Source: an uncultured Lachnospiraceae bacterium
GTDB lineage: Bacteria > Bacillota > Clostridia > Lachnospirales > Lachnospiraceae
Direction of reading: 5' to 3'
NCBI GenBank assembly: GCA_947382355.1
Contig: CANCYR010000008.1
Coordinates: forward strand, 1 to 64,000
Length of the DNA stretch: 64,000 nucleotides
The notes under the pieces are model-generated. The model ran no database searches. It was not told the DNA's origin and saw only the letters and a program-made list of their open reading frames with translations. A program made the position numbers and the translations under genes. Shown here one piece after another: positions 16,834-25,860 of the stretch (within the stretch, counting starts at the first letter, position 1; each line of letters opens with the position of its first letter).

Positions 16834-17223
16834 ATGAAATATGTGAAACAATTTATGATTATTATGGGAGTCAGCTTTTTGGGAGAAATGCTGCACAGTC
16901 TGCTGCCGCTTCCAGTCCCGGCAAGTATATACGGTCTTTTGATTTTGTTTATGCTGTTGATGGCGGGGATTTTAAAGCTGGAACAGATAGAAGAAACTTC
17001 TGAATTTTTTTTGGCAGTCATGCCCCTTTTATTTCTTTCCCCCAGCGTCAGCCTGATTACGGTTATGGATAAAGTAATGGGCGCATTTGTGCCTGTCGTG
17101 GGAACCATTGTTGTTTCTACTGTAATTACCACCGCAGTCACAGGCATAGTAACCCAGTCTGTTATGAAACTGCTCGGAGACAGAAAAAGAATTAAGGCAA
17201 AGGAGAAAGAGAATAATGAATGA
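16834..17223 (+). CDS. lrgA: CidA/LrgA family holin-like protein
   Basis: 129 residues with four hydrophobic segments and the LrgA hallmark P-V-P-A-S-I-Y-G-L near residue 30 and F-F-L-A-V-M-P-L-L-F-L-S-P-S-V. LrgA/CidA proteins influence autolysin export, cell lysis or small-metabolite transport. The ATG at 16834 has AGGAG 8 bases upstream; a GTG at 16825 overlaps that site. It overlaps lrgB by 8 bases, so the two are translationally coupled. No LytSR-like pair is adjacent. Confidence 0.9.
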   Translation: MKYVKQFMIIMGVSFLGEMLHSLLPLPVPASIYGLLILFMLLMAGILKLEQIEETSEFFLAVMPLLFLSPSVSLITVMDKVMGAFVPVVGTIVVSTVITTAVTGIVTQSVMKLLGDRKRIKAKEKENNE

Positions 17224-17911
17224 ATTACTGGCACAATGGACCTATTTTGGAATGGCTCTCGGGCTAGGCTGCTATTTTTTCGCCCTATGGATTCAAAAGA
17301 AATGCAGGCTTTCTGTTCTCAACCCCCTTCTGATTTCAACGGTCCTTATTATTTTGTTGTTATGGATATTCCATGTGGATTATGAAACCTTTGACATGGG
17401 GGCACAATATATTACCTATTTCCTTACGCCGGCTACTATTTGTCTGGCAGTCCCTTTATATAAGCAATTTCAGGTGTTGAGAAAAAATGTGGCAGCTATT
17501 CTGGCTGGAGTTCTGGCAGGCAGCATCTCCCATGGATTTGTTATTGTGGGAATGGCAGCTTTATGTAAAATGGAACCGGAATTAATGGTGTCGCTGCTTC
17601 CTAAGTCGATTACTACAGCAATTGCTCTTGGTACCTGTGAAGAATTGGGTGGGATTTCCGGAATAACCATTGTTGGAACTCTTGTGGCCGGGCTGCTGGG
17701 AGCCATATTGGGGCCCGCTATGTTAAAGTGGTTTTGGATTAAGGAACCGGTAGCACAGGGATTATGCATAGGGACCGCATCCCATGCAATAGGAACTTCA
17801 AAGATGATTGAAATGGGGGAAGTGCAGGGCGCAATGAGCTCTCTTGCCATTGTGGTAAACGGTCTGATAACGGTAGTGTCAGCCCCTGTTTTTGCGGCTG
17901 TCTTTGGATAA
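17216..17911 (+). CDS. lrgB: LrgB/CidB family antiholin-like membrane protein
   Basis: 231 residues, strongly hydrophobic. The family motifs K-S-I-T-T-A-I-A near residue 125 and S-H-A-I-G-T-S-K near residue 185 are intact. LrgB pairs with LrgA; in studied Firmicutes the complex affects murein hydrolase activity and pyruvate or glycolate movement. It is in one operon with lrgA and ends 87 bp before dgt. Confidence 0.93.
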   Translation: MNELLAQWTYFGMALGLGCYFFALWIQKKCRLSVLNPLLISTVLIILLLWIFHVDYETFDMGAQYITYFLTPATICLAVPLYKQFQVLRKNVAAILAGVLAGSISHGFVIVGMAALCKMEPELMVSLLPKSITTAIALGTCEELGGISGITIVGTLVAGLLGAILGPAMLKWFWIKEPVAQGLCIGTASHAIGTSKMIEMGEVQGAMSSLAIVVNGLITVVSAPVFAAVFG

Positions 17912-17998
17912 GAAAAAAATTTTAAAAATAAAAAAGGAATTATCAATTTTTGAGCGAATATATAAAAGAAACCAAAAACAGCATATAGAGGGAATATC

Positions 17999-19006
17999 AT
18001 GACCATCAGAGAGCAATTGGAAGAAAGAGAAAGTGAATATCTAAGTCCTTATGCATGTTTAAGCCGGAATTCCAAGGGAAGGGGGCGGAAAGAGGAGCAA
18101 TGCGACATCCGTCCGGTCTTTCAAAGGGACAGGGACCGGATTCTCCATAGTAAATCTTTTCGTCGCTTAAAGGATAAGACACAGGTATTTCTGGCTCCGG
18201 ACGGTGACCACTACCGTACCAGACTCACCCACACTCTTGAGGTTTCCCAGAATGCCAGAACCATTGCAAAGGCTCTTTTATTAAACGAAGATTTGGTAGA
18301 AGCAATTGCGCTGGGACATGATTTGGGGCATACTCCTTTTGGACATGCAGGAGAGCGGGCGCTGAATAATATATGTCCTCTTGGTTTCGTACATAGTGAC
18401 CAGAGCGTCAGAACAGTGGATGTGCTGGAGAAAGACGGCATGGGACTGAATCTTACTTATGAGGTGAGAGATGGCATACGGAACCACCAGACAGCCAATG
18501 TTCCGGCTACTCTGGAGGGGAAAATTGTAAGATTGTCCGATAAGATAGCTTATATCCACCATGATATGGATGATGCCATCCGTGCAAATCTGTTAAAGGA
18601 TGCAGATGTACCCTGGTCTATCGGGAAGGTAATCGGTTATACTACTAGGGAGAGGCTTGACCATTTTATACATGACATTGTAGTGAACAGCAGGGGGAAA
18701 AATGACATTGTCATGTCGGAACCGGTAGCTCAGGCCATGAAAGATATCAGAACCTTTATGTTTGAACATGTATATCAGAATCCGGTTGCAAAAAGTGAGG
18801 AAGGAAAAGCGGAGATGCTCATAGAAGCCCTTTATACCTACTATCTGAAGCATCTGGAGCTGCTGCCAAAGGAGCTTCTGCAAGTCATGGAACGGGATAA
18901 TACGCCAAAAGAACGGATTGTATGCGACCATATAGCGGGTATGACAGACCGGTTTGCCATTGCCAAGTATGAAGAAATCTTTATTCCGAAAACATGGCAT
19001 GGTTAG
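17999..19006 (+). CDS. dgt: Deoxyguanosinetriphosphate triphosphohydrolase-like HD protein
   Basis: 335-residue HD-superfamily dNTP triphosphohydrolase, which cleaves dGTP or other dNTPs to deoxynucleoside and triphosphate. The metal site H-D is at 107-108 within L-G-H-D-L-G-H-T-P-F-G-H, and the N-terminal S-F-R-R-L-K-x-K-T-Q-V is intact; R-T-R-L-T-H-T-L-E-V-S is the family's first histidine helix. It stands just upstream of dnaG and rpoD, a common arrangement in Clostridia. A TTATC-like spacer and GAGGGAATATC precede the ATG. Confidence 0.92.
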   Translation: MTIREQLEERESEYLSPYACLSRNSKGRGRKEEQCDIRPVFQRDRDRILHSKSFRRLKDKTQVFLAPDGDHYRTRLTHTLEVSQNARTIAKALLLNEDLVEAIALGHDLGHTPFGHAGERALNNICPLGFVHSDQSVRTVDVLEKDGMGLNLTYEVRDGIRNHQTANVPATLEGKIVRLSDKIAYIHHDMDDAIRANLLKDADVPWSIGKVIGYTTRERLDHFIHDIVVNSRGKNDIVMSEPVAQAMKDIRTFMFEHVYQNPVAKSEEGKAEMLIEALYTYYLKHLELLPKELLQVMERDNTPKERIVCDHIAGMTDRFAIAKYEEIFIPKTWHG

Positions 19007-19130
19007 TGTATGGACGCACTGATGCCCGGCAGGCCGGTTTGCAGATATTCATGCGTCAGTGCCGTTAAATATCCATGCAGGCATGGCTGTTTTCCCCATT
19101 GCCCGCAGGAAAAAAAGGAAGTGGGACAAG

Positions 19131-20903
19131 TTGTATTATCCGGAAGAGGTAATCGAAGAGATAAGACAAAAAAATGATATTGTAGATGTGATTTCAGGCT
19201 ATGTGCGCATGCAGAAAAAAGGAGCAAGTTATTTTGGGCTGTGTCCCTTCCACAATGAAAAAACCTCATCTTTTTCCGTATCGCCCCACAAGCAGATGTA
19301 TTATTGCTTTGGCTGCGGCGCAGGAGGAAATGTATTTACCTTCATTATGAATTATGAGAATTTTACTTTTGCAGAAGCGGTAAAGATGCTGGCAGACAGG
19401 GCAGGGGTGCCTTTGCCGGAGCTGGAATATAACGAAGAGACGAAAAAAAAGGAAAGCAGGCGGGCAACTCTTTTGGAAATCAACAAAGAGGCGGCAAAGT
19501 ATTTCTTTTATCAGCTTCGGTCCAAGCATGGGCAGACAGGATATGAATATTTGAGAAAGAGACAGTTGAGCGAAGAAACCATGAAGGGGTTCGGGCTTGG
19601 CTATTCTAATAAAACCAGTAACGATTTATACCTATATTTGAAAAAGAAGGGCTATGACGATGAGCTGCTAAAGGCAGCCGGACTTGTAAGCTACAGTGAA
19701 AAGATTGGAATGTGCGATAAGTTCTGGAACCGTGTCATGTTTCCCATACAGGATATTAACCATCGTGTCATTGGCTTTGGGGGAAGGGTTATGGGAGATG
19801 GCGAGCCCAAATATCTGAATTCTCCTGAAACGGAGGTGTTTGATAAGAGCCGGAACCTGTATGGTCTGAATTTTGCCCGTACATCCCGTAAAAACAATAT
19901 GATTTTATGTGAAGGCTATATGGATGTGATTGCCATGCATCAGGCTGGATTCAATCAGGCTGTGGCCTCCCTTGGAACTGCTTTTACAAGCGGACAGGCC
20001 AATCTGTTAAGGCGTTATACAGAGCAGGTGCTTTTATCTTACGACAGTGACGGGGCGGGAACAAAGGCGGCGCTGCGTGCCATAGGTATTTTAAGAGAAG
20101 TGGGGCTTACCGGAAAGGTCATTAATTTAGAGCCATATAAGGACCCGGATGAATTTATAAAGAATCTTGGAAAGGAAGCCTTTGAAAAGCGCATGGAGGA
20201 GGCGGAAAACAGCTTCTTTTTTGAACTGCGCATCCTGCAGAGGGAATTCAATCTGGCAGACCCGGAAGGAAAGACAAGATTTCACAATGAAATTGCAAGA
20301 AAGCTTTGCAATTTTACGGAAGAAGTGGAGCGGGAAAATTATATTGAGGCGGTGGCTGAAAAATATCACATAGGCTTTGAGAATTTAAGGAAGCTTGTTT
20401 CTTCTTATGCGGCAAAGACAGGGCTGGTAAAGGAAACGGCAAGGCCCAAATCCGGCATACAGAGCAGGGAAAAGAAAGAGGAGCCGGGCAGCAGGGCCCG
20501 GAAGGTATTGTTTACCTGGCTTATTGAGGAGCCAAAAGCATACCCCATTGTGAAAAAGTATATTGTGGCAAGTGATTTTATTCAGGAGCTTTATGTGAAG
20601 GTGGCGGAAAAGCTGTTTGCACAGTTGGAAGAAGGAGCTATGAATCCGGCGGGAATTATCAGCATGTTTTCCGATGAGAAAGAACAAAGGGAAGTGGCAG
20701 ACCTTTTTAATACCAAGCTGGAGGCATTGGAAACGAAGCAGGACAGAGAGAAAGCATTCCGGGACATTATTATCAGGGTAAAGGAATGCAGTTACCAATA
20801 TTATACGGAAAGAATGGGAAGGGATGTAACTGCTTTAGACAAGGTTCTTGCAGGCAAGAGGGCGTTGGAAGAACTGAAAAAAGCGCATATTTCTCTGGAA
20901 TAA
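19131..20903 (+). CDS. dnaG: DNA primase
   Basis: 590-residue primase that makes RNA primers at the replication fork. The N-terminal CHC2 zinc finger is complete (Cys38, His41, Cys59, Cys62), followed by the RNA-polymerase core with TOPRIM motif E-G-Y-M-D-V-I and S-Y-D-S-D-G-A-G. A helical DnaB-binding tail ends the protein. The TTG at 19131 (M-Y-Y-P-E-E-V-I) is chosen because DnaG proteins begin there and AAGGAAG lies about 10 bases upstream; the frame runs further 5' without homology. It sits between dgt and rpoD, forming the macromolecular-synthesis cluster. Confidence 0.96.
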   Translation: MYYPEEVIEEIRQKNDIVDVISGYVRMQKKGASYFGLCPFHNEKTSSFSVSPHKQMYYCFGCGAGGNVFTFIMNYENFTFAEAVKMLADRAGVPLPELEYNEETKKKESRRATLLEINKEAAKYFFYQLRSKHGQTGYEYLRKRQLSEETMKGFGLGYSNKTSNDLYLYLKKKGYDDELLKAAGLVSYSEKIGMCDKFWNRVMFPIQDINHRVIGFGGRVMGDGEPKYLNSPETEVFDKSRNLYGLNFARTSRKNNMILCEGYMDVIAMHQAGFNQAVASLGTAFTSGQANLLRRYTEQVLLSYDSDGAGTKAALRAIGILREVGLTGKVINLEPYKDPDEFIKNLGKEAFEKRMEEAENSFFFELRILQREFNLADPEGKTRFHNEIARKLCNFTEEVERENYIEAVAEKYHIGFENLRKLVSSYAAKTGLVKETARPKSGIQSREKKEEPGSRARKVLFTWLIEEPKAYPIVKKYIVASDFIQELYVKVAEKLFAQLEEGAMNPAGIISMFSDEKEQREVADLFNTKLEALETKQDREKAFRDIIIRVKECSYQYYTERMGRDVTALDKVLAGKRALEELKKAHISLE

Positions 20904-20943
20904 GGTTAAAATAGGAACAGATTTAGGAAGGAAGGACAACTAA

Positions 20944-22053
20944 ATGGACGAAAACACATTAGCAAAGTTTGAAGAGAAGCTGAAAAATCTCTTAAGCCTT
21001 GCCAAAAAGAAGAAGAACGTTTTGGAATATCAGGAGATTAGTGAGCATTTTGCTGATATGCCACTGGAAGAGGAACAATTTGATAAGATATTGGAAACCT
21101 TGGAACAGTCAGGTGTGGATATACTTCGCATAACTGAAGAAGAGGAGCCGGATGAAGAGATTATTTTAGCGGAAGGGGAAGAGGTGGATGTGGAGAACAT
21201 CGATCTTTCTGTTCCGGACGGCGTCAGTATTGAAGATCCGGTCCGTATGTATTTAAAGGAAATCGGCAAAGTGCCGCTTTTAAGTGCGGAGGAGGAAATT
21301 GAGCTTGCAAAGAAGCTGGAAATGGGTGATGAGGAGGCAAAGAAAAGGTTAGCAGAAGCAAACCTTCGTCTGGTGGTGAGCATTGCCAAAAGATATGTGG
21401 GAAGAGGGATGCTTTTCCTTGATTTGATTCAGGAGGGAAATCTTGGGCTTATTAAGGCTGTAGAAAAGTTTGACTACAGAAAGGGCTTTAAGTTTTCTAC
21501 CTATGCCACATGGTGGATTCGTCAGGCAATTACAAGGGCTATTGCGGACCAGGCAAGAACTATCCGTATTCCGGTCCATATGGTGGAAACCATTAATAAA
21601 CTCATAAGAGTCAGCAGACAGCTTTTGCAGGAATTGGGACGGGAACCCACTCCTGAAGAAATTGCAGCAGAAATCAATATGCCGGAAGACCGGGTAAGGG
21701 AGATATTAAAGATTTCCCAGGAGCCGGTATCTTTAGAGACCCCTATCGGAGAAGAGGAAGATTCCCACTTAGGTGATTTCATTCAGGACGATAATGTACC
21801 GGTACCTGCTGATGCTGCGGCGTTTACTCTGTTAAGGGAGCAGCTGGGAGAAGTGCTGGATACGCTGACGGAAAGAGAACAGAAAGTGTTAAAGCTTCGT
21901 TTTGGATTGGACGACGGACGTGCAAGAACCCTGGAGGAAGTGGGAAAAGAATTTAATGTGACTCGTGAACGTATTCGTCAGATTGAGGCAAAAGCCTTGA
22001 GAAAGCTTCGTCATCCAAGCAGAAGCAGGAAACTGAAGGATTATTTGGACTGA
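20944..22053 (+). CDS. rpoD: Primary RNA polymerase sigma factor (sigma-70, RpoD/SigA)
   Basis: 369 residues. A region 1.1-like N-terminus and an acidic linker lead to region 1.2 ([21 protein letters not shown]), region 2 ([28 protein letters not shown]...[15 protein letters not shown]), region 3, and region 4 ([20 protein letters not shown]). These direct core polymerase to consensus TTGACA/TATAAT promoters, several of which can be seen in this window. The ATG follows GGAAGGA. The gene is 40 bp after dnaG. Confidence 0.97.
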   Translation: MDENTLAKFEEKLKNLLSLAKKKKNVLEYQEISEHFADMPLEEEQFDKILETLEQSGVDILRITEEEEPDEEIILAEGEEVDVENIDLSVPDGVSIEDPVRMYLKEIGKVPLLSAEEEIELAKKLEMGDEEAKKRLAEANLRLVVSIAKRYVGRGMLFLDLIQEGNLGLIKAVEKFDYRKGFKFSTYATWWIRQAITRAIADQARTIRIPVHMVETINKLIRVSRQLLQELGREPTPEEIAAEINMPEDRVREILKISQEPVSLETPIGEEEDSHLGDFIQDDNVPVPADAAAFTLLREQLGEVLDTLTEREQKVLKLRFGLDDGRARTLEEVGKEFNVTRERIRQIEAKALRKLRHPSRSRKLKDYLD

Positions 22054-22066
22054 CAGGCAGGAAGCT

Positions 22067-22771
22067 ATGGAATTATCAAAACGTTTAAGGGCAATTGTGG
22101 ATATGGTGGAAGAAGGAGACAGGCCGGCAGACATTGGCTGTGACCACGGATATGTTTCCATCTGTCTGATTGAAGAAGGAAAATGCAGCTTTGTCATTGC
22201 AATGGATGTCAATCAGGGTCCCCTGCTTCGTGCAAAGGAAAATATTGAACGGAAAGGACTGGCTCCTTACATAACAATCAGATTATCGGATGGGGCATCC
22301 GCCTTAAAAGAGGAGGAAGCAGATACCCTGATTTGTGCTGGAATGGGCGGCAGGCTTACGATTCATATTTTAGAGGATGCCATAAAACGGCTTCATACCA
22401 TAAAAAACCTGATTTTGCAGCCGCAGTCGGAAATATGGCTGGTACGCCGGTTCCTTTTACAGAATCATTACAGCATCATCAAAGAAAATATGATTTATGA
22501 GGATGGAAAGTATTATTCCATAATGAGGGCGGAAAAGAGTATAGAAGAGGTTAGTGAATATACTACAAAAGAAGAAATGTACGGACCGATTCTGCTTAAG
22601 GAAAGGCATCCGGTGCTTTTTCAATACTTACAAAAGGAAAAGGAAGCAACGGCCCGGAACATTGAGTATCTGGAAACGGGGAAAAAGGGTGACAGCATAA
22701 GAAGGAAGGAAAGAAAAAAGGAACTTTTAGAAAAGCTCCAAAGCATTGAGGAATGTCTTGAAGGGTTTTAG
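22067..22771 (+). CDS. trmK: tRNA (adenine(22)-N1)-methyltransferase
   Basis: 234 residues. The SAM-binding motif D-I-G-C-D-H-G-Y-V (residues about 22-30) and I-C-A-G-M-G-G are diagnostic of TrmK, which methylates N1 of A22 in some tRNAs. It is 13 bp after rpoD and directly before the Nif3-like gene, the standard Firmicute order. The C-terminal coiled helical region (KEKEATARNIEYLE) is family-like. Confidence 0.93.
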   Translation: MELSKRLRAIVDMVEEGDRPADIGCDHGYVSICLIEEGKCSFVIAMDVNQGPLLRAKENIERKGLAPYITIRLSDGASALKEEEADTLICAGMGGRLTIHILEDAIKRLHTIKNLILQPQSEIWLVRRFLLQNHYSIIKENMIYEDGKYYSIMRAEKSIEEVSEYTTKEEMYGPILLKERHPVLFQYLQKEKEATARNIEYLETGKKGDSIRRKERKKELLEKLQSIEECLEGF

Positions 22772-22783
22772 GAGGGATTGATT

Positions 22784-23566
22784 ATGAGGTGCGAAAAGGT
22801 TATGGAGAAGTTAGAGGGGCTCTCGCCTCTTATGTATGCCAGTGAATGGGACAACGTAGGGCTTCAGACAGGAAGACAGGACAAGGAAGTAAGGCGGATA
22901 TATATAGCTTTGGATGCAACGGATGAAGTGGTGGAGGATGCGGTGGAAAAGGAAGCAGACATGCTTTTGACACACCATCCCATGATTTTTAAGTCGGTTA
23001 AGAAAATAACAGGTGAGCATTTTATAGGCCGGCGCCTCATAAAGTTAATACAACATGATATATGCTATTATGCCATGCACACAAATTTTGATGTGATGGG
23101 AATGGCGGATGCGGCAGCAGATGAAATCGGGCTGAAAAACAGAAAAGTTCTGGAGACAACCTTTGAAGATGAAATTTCCAAAGAAGGGTTTGGAAGAATC
23201 GGAAGGCTTCCCGGGGTAATGACTTTATGTGAATGTGCGAAGCTTGTAAAGAACAAGTTCGGTATTGCCCATGTAAAGGTGTTTGGAGATTTGGAAGCTG
23301 ATTTGGAAACAGCGGCAATACTGCCCGGTTCAGGAAAGTCTATGATAAAAGCAGCCATTGATGGCGGTGCTGATGTGATGATTACAGGGGATATTGACCA
23401 TCACGATGGCATCGATGCAAAAGCTCAGGGACTTTTTATCATTGATGCCGGACATTTTGGGCTGGAGCAGATTTTTGTGCCTTATATGAAGGAATATTTA
23501 AACAGAGAATGTAAGGATATAGAGGTGATTGCACCGGAACAAGAACCGCCTTTTGTAATTATATAG
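22784..23566 (+). CDS. Nif3-like dinuclear metal-centre protein
   Basis: 260 residues of the Nif3/YqfO/GTP cyclohydrolase I type 2 family, forming hexamers with a two-metal site. Metal motifs L-T-H-H-P (about 62-66), H-T-N-F-D, and the C-terminal D-A-G-H-F-G-L-E are all intact. Length equals the short form without the central PII-like insert. The biological role is unsettled. Start: the ATG at 22784, 7 bases after GGAGGG; the nearer TTG at 22778 is too close to that site. Confidence 0.92.
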   Translation: MRCEKVMEKLEGLSPLMYASEWDNVGLQTGRQDKEVRRIYIALDATDEVVEDAVEKEADMLLTHHPMIFKSVKKITGEHFIGRRLIKLIQHDICYYAMHTNFDVMGMADAAADEIGLKNRKVLETTFEDEISKEGFGRIGRLPGVMTLCECAKLVKNKFGIAHVKVFGDLEADLETAAILPGSGKSMIKAAIDGGADVMITGDIDHHDGIDAKAQGLFIIDAGHFGLEQIFVPYMKEYLNRECKDIEVIAPEQEPPFVII

Positions 23567-23588
23567 CTATGGGAAGAGGAAAACAGGT

Positions 23589-25241
23589 ATGATAAAAGTA
23601 ACAATCGGAGGAAAAGAAAAGGAATATCCAAAAGGAATATCTTATGAAGCAATCGCAAATGAATACCAGAGCGAATATGATGACTTAATTGCGCTTGTTT
23701 ATGTAAACGGGAAAATGACAGAATTGTATAAGACATTAAAGAAGCCCTGTGAAATCAGTTTTATAACCCTGCATGAGTCGTCCGGACATAAAACCTATGT
23801 AAGAACGGCTACTCTTTTATTGCTTAAAGCCGTATCGGATATTCTGGGGGTGGAAGCGGCTGCAGGCATCAAGGTGGAGTTTGCCATTGGAAAAGGCTAT
23901 TACTGCAGCTGCGGGGAACTGGAAATCACTTCAAAGCTGGCAGCGCAGGTTAATGACAGGATGAAAGAACTGGTAAAGTCCAACCTGCCCATTAGAAAGG
24001 ATACTTATCCCATTGATTATGCCAACAGGCTTTTTAAAGACAGGGGCATGGGGGATAAGGAAAAGCTGTTCCATTACAGGAGAAGCTCCACGGTGAATGT
24101 ATATGAGCTGGATGGTTATTTTGATTATTTTTACGGCCATATGCTGCCAAGCACAGGCTATGTGAAATATTTTCAGGTCTCTTATTATGAGGGTGGATTG
24201 ATGCTGAATCTGCCGGAACGTCATGAACCGAAGCTGATAGAAGAATTTAAGCCAAGGCAGAAATTGTTTGAAACATTAAGGCAGGCAGACGACTGGGGAA
24301 GAAAGCTTGGAATTGATACGGTAGGGGATTTGAACAATCAGATTTGTGCCGGAAATTTAAGCGAGCTGGTTCTGGTACAGGAAGCCCTGCAGGAAAGAAG
24401 AATCGGGGAGATTGCAGAGGAAATTGCTGCAAGAGGCGGTGTAAAATTTGTTATGATTGCAGGACCTTCCTCCAGCGGGAAGACTACCTTTTCCCACAGG
24501 CTTTCCATACAGTTGCGTACTTATGGGCTGACGCCCCATCCTATTGCAGTGGATGATTATTTTGTGGACCGGGATAAAACCCCGAAGGATGAAAACGGAG
24601 ATTATAATTTCGAGTGTCTGGAAGCCATTGATTTAGAACAGTTTAACAAGGATATGTGCGCCTTATTAGAGGGAAAGGAAGTGGAGCTTCCCACCTTTAA
24701 TTTTAAAATAGGAAAGAGAGAGTATAAAGGAAATAAGAAAAGGCTGGGAGAAGATGATATTTTAGTGATTGAGGGAATTCATGCCCTGAATGATAAAATG
24801 TCCCATGCTCTGCCAAACAGCAGCAAATACAAAATCTATATAAGCGCCCTGACCAGTCTGAACATTGATGATCATAATCGTATTCCTACTACGGACGGCA
24901 GGCTTATAAGGCGTATGGTAAGGGATGCGAGAACAAGGGGCACTGCTGCAAAGCGGACCATTCAGATGTGGAGCTCTGTAAGAAGGGGCGAAGAGGAAAA
25001 TATTTTTCCTTTTCAGGAAAGCGCCGATGCGTTTTTTAACTCTGCCTTAATTTATGAGCTGGCAGTGTTGAAGCAGTTTGCAGAGCCGCTTTTGTTTGAG
25101 ATATCAAAGGAAGAACCGGAATATTATGAGGCAAAAAGGCTTTTAAAATTTCTGGATTACTTTCTGGGGGTCAGCAGCGAAAATATTCCTAACAATTCCA
25201 TTGTGAGGGAGTTCGTGGGAGGAAGCTGCTTTAATGTATGA
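23589..25241 (+). CDS. Nucleoside (uridine kinase-like) kinase with TGS domain
   Basis: 550 residues. The N-terminal 60 residues resemble a TGS domain, the next part resembles the second additional domain of threonyl-tRNA synthetase, and the C-terminal half is a P-loop kinase of the uridine kinase/PRK family (G-P-S-S-S-G-K-T-T near residue 297; ILVIEGIHALND). This fusion is well known in Clostridia and Thermotoga as a broad nucleoside kinase. It is the last gene of the dnaG cluster. The exact base preference cannot be read from the sequence. Confidence 0.9.
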   Translation: MIKVTIGGKEKEYPKGISYEAIANEYQSEYDDLIALVYVNGKMTELYKTLKKPCEISFITLHESSGHKTYVRTATLLLLKAVSDILGVEAAAGIKVEFAIGKGYYCSCGELEITSKLAAQVNDRMKELVKSNLPIRKDTYPIDYANRLFKDRGMGDKEKLFHYRRSSTVNVYELDGYFDYFYGHMLPSTGYVKYFQVSYYEGGLMLNLPERHEPKLIEEFKPRQKLFETLRQADDWGRKLGIDTVGDLNNQICAGNLSELVLVQEALQERRIGEIAEEIAARGGVKFVMIAGPSSSGKTTFSHRLSIQLRTYGLTPHPIAVDDYFVDRDKTPKDENGDYNFECLEAIDLEQFNKDMCALLEGKEVELPTFNFKIGKREYKGNKKRLGEDDILVIEGIHALNDKMSHALPNSSKYKIYISALTSLNIDDHNRIPTTDGRLIRRMVRDARTRGTAAKRTIQMWSSVRRGEEENIFPFQESADAFFNSALIYELAVLKQFAEPLLFEISKEEPEYYEAKRLLKFLDYFLGVSSENIPNNSIVREFVGGSCFNV

Positions 25242-25351
25242 TTATTTTTATAAACATATGTAAATTCATGAAAGAATATAAATGAAAAATATATGGGTAA
25301 AAATATATATGAAAAAGTATATATAAAAAATCACATTATGATGTTGAAAAT

Positions 25352-25704
25352 GTAAGTAGGACAAATGGTCGCGGCTGCCTTCTGGCAGGCGAGGAAAGTC
25401 CGGGCTTCACAGGGCAGGATGCCGGATAACGTCCGGTGGAGGCGACTCCAAGGATAGTGCAACAGAAATATACCGCCGGCGGGCGTTACCCGCCGGTAAG
25501 GTTGGAAGGGCAGTGTAAGAGACTACCGCCTTTCTGGTAACAGAAAGGGCATATGTAAACCCCATCCGAAGCAAGACCAAACAGAAAACAATCTGGCTGC
25601 CCGTCAGGTTTTCAGGTAGGTTGCTTGAGGCATTTGGCAACAAATGCCCTAGATAGATGACCATTCGCGACAGAACCCGGCTTATCGTCCTGCTTACTTT
25701 TTTA
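25352..25704 (+). ncRNA. rnpB: RNase P RNA component
   Basis: Conserved core blocks are present: GAGGAAAGTCCGGGCT near 25390, the cruciform region AGGGCAGTG, and AGATAGATGACCATTCGCGA with ACAGAACCCGGCTTATCG near 25650-25686. Helix P1 closes with GTAAGTAGGAC (25352-25362) and GTCCTGCTTAC (25687-25697), followed by TTTTTT as terminator. RNase P removes tRNA 5' leaders. An apparent coding frame running out of its 3' end into the next gene is not real. Confidence 0.96.
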
Positions 25705-25860
25705 TATTTATATAATTATTTGGAATTTTTTCAATGTCTTGAGTATTATCAACATCTTGGATATTATGAATGTTCTAAATATTATGAGTATGATGAATAT
25801 TTGTATGAAACAGATTGCATGTCTGTAGGACATGCTCTGAATGAGAAAACAGGGGGAGCC

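Noticed and set aside
25657-25860. A 68-codon 5' extension of the second MBOAT gene
   Set aside because: It overlaps the 3' end of RNase P RNA, is rich in Tyr/Glu/Leu without family match, and the strong ribosome site is just before ATG 25861.
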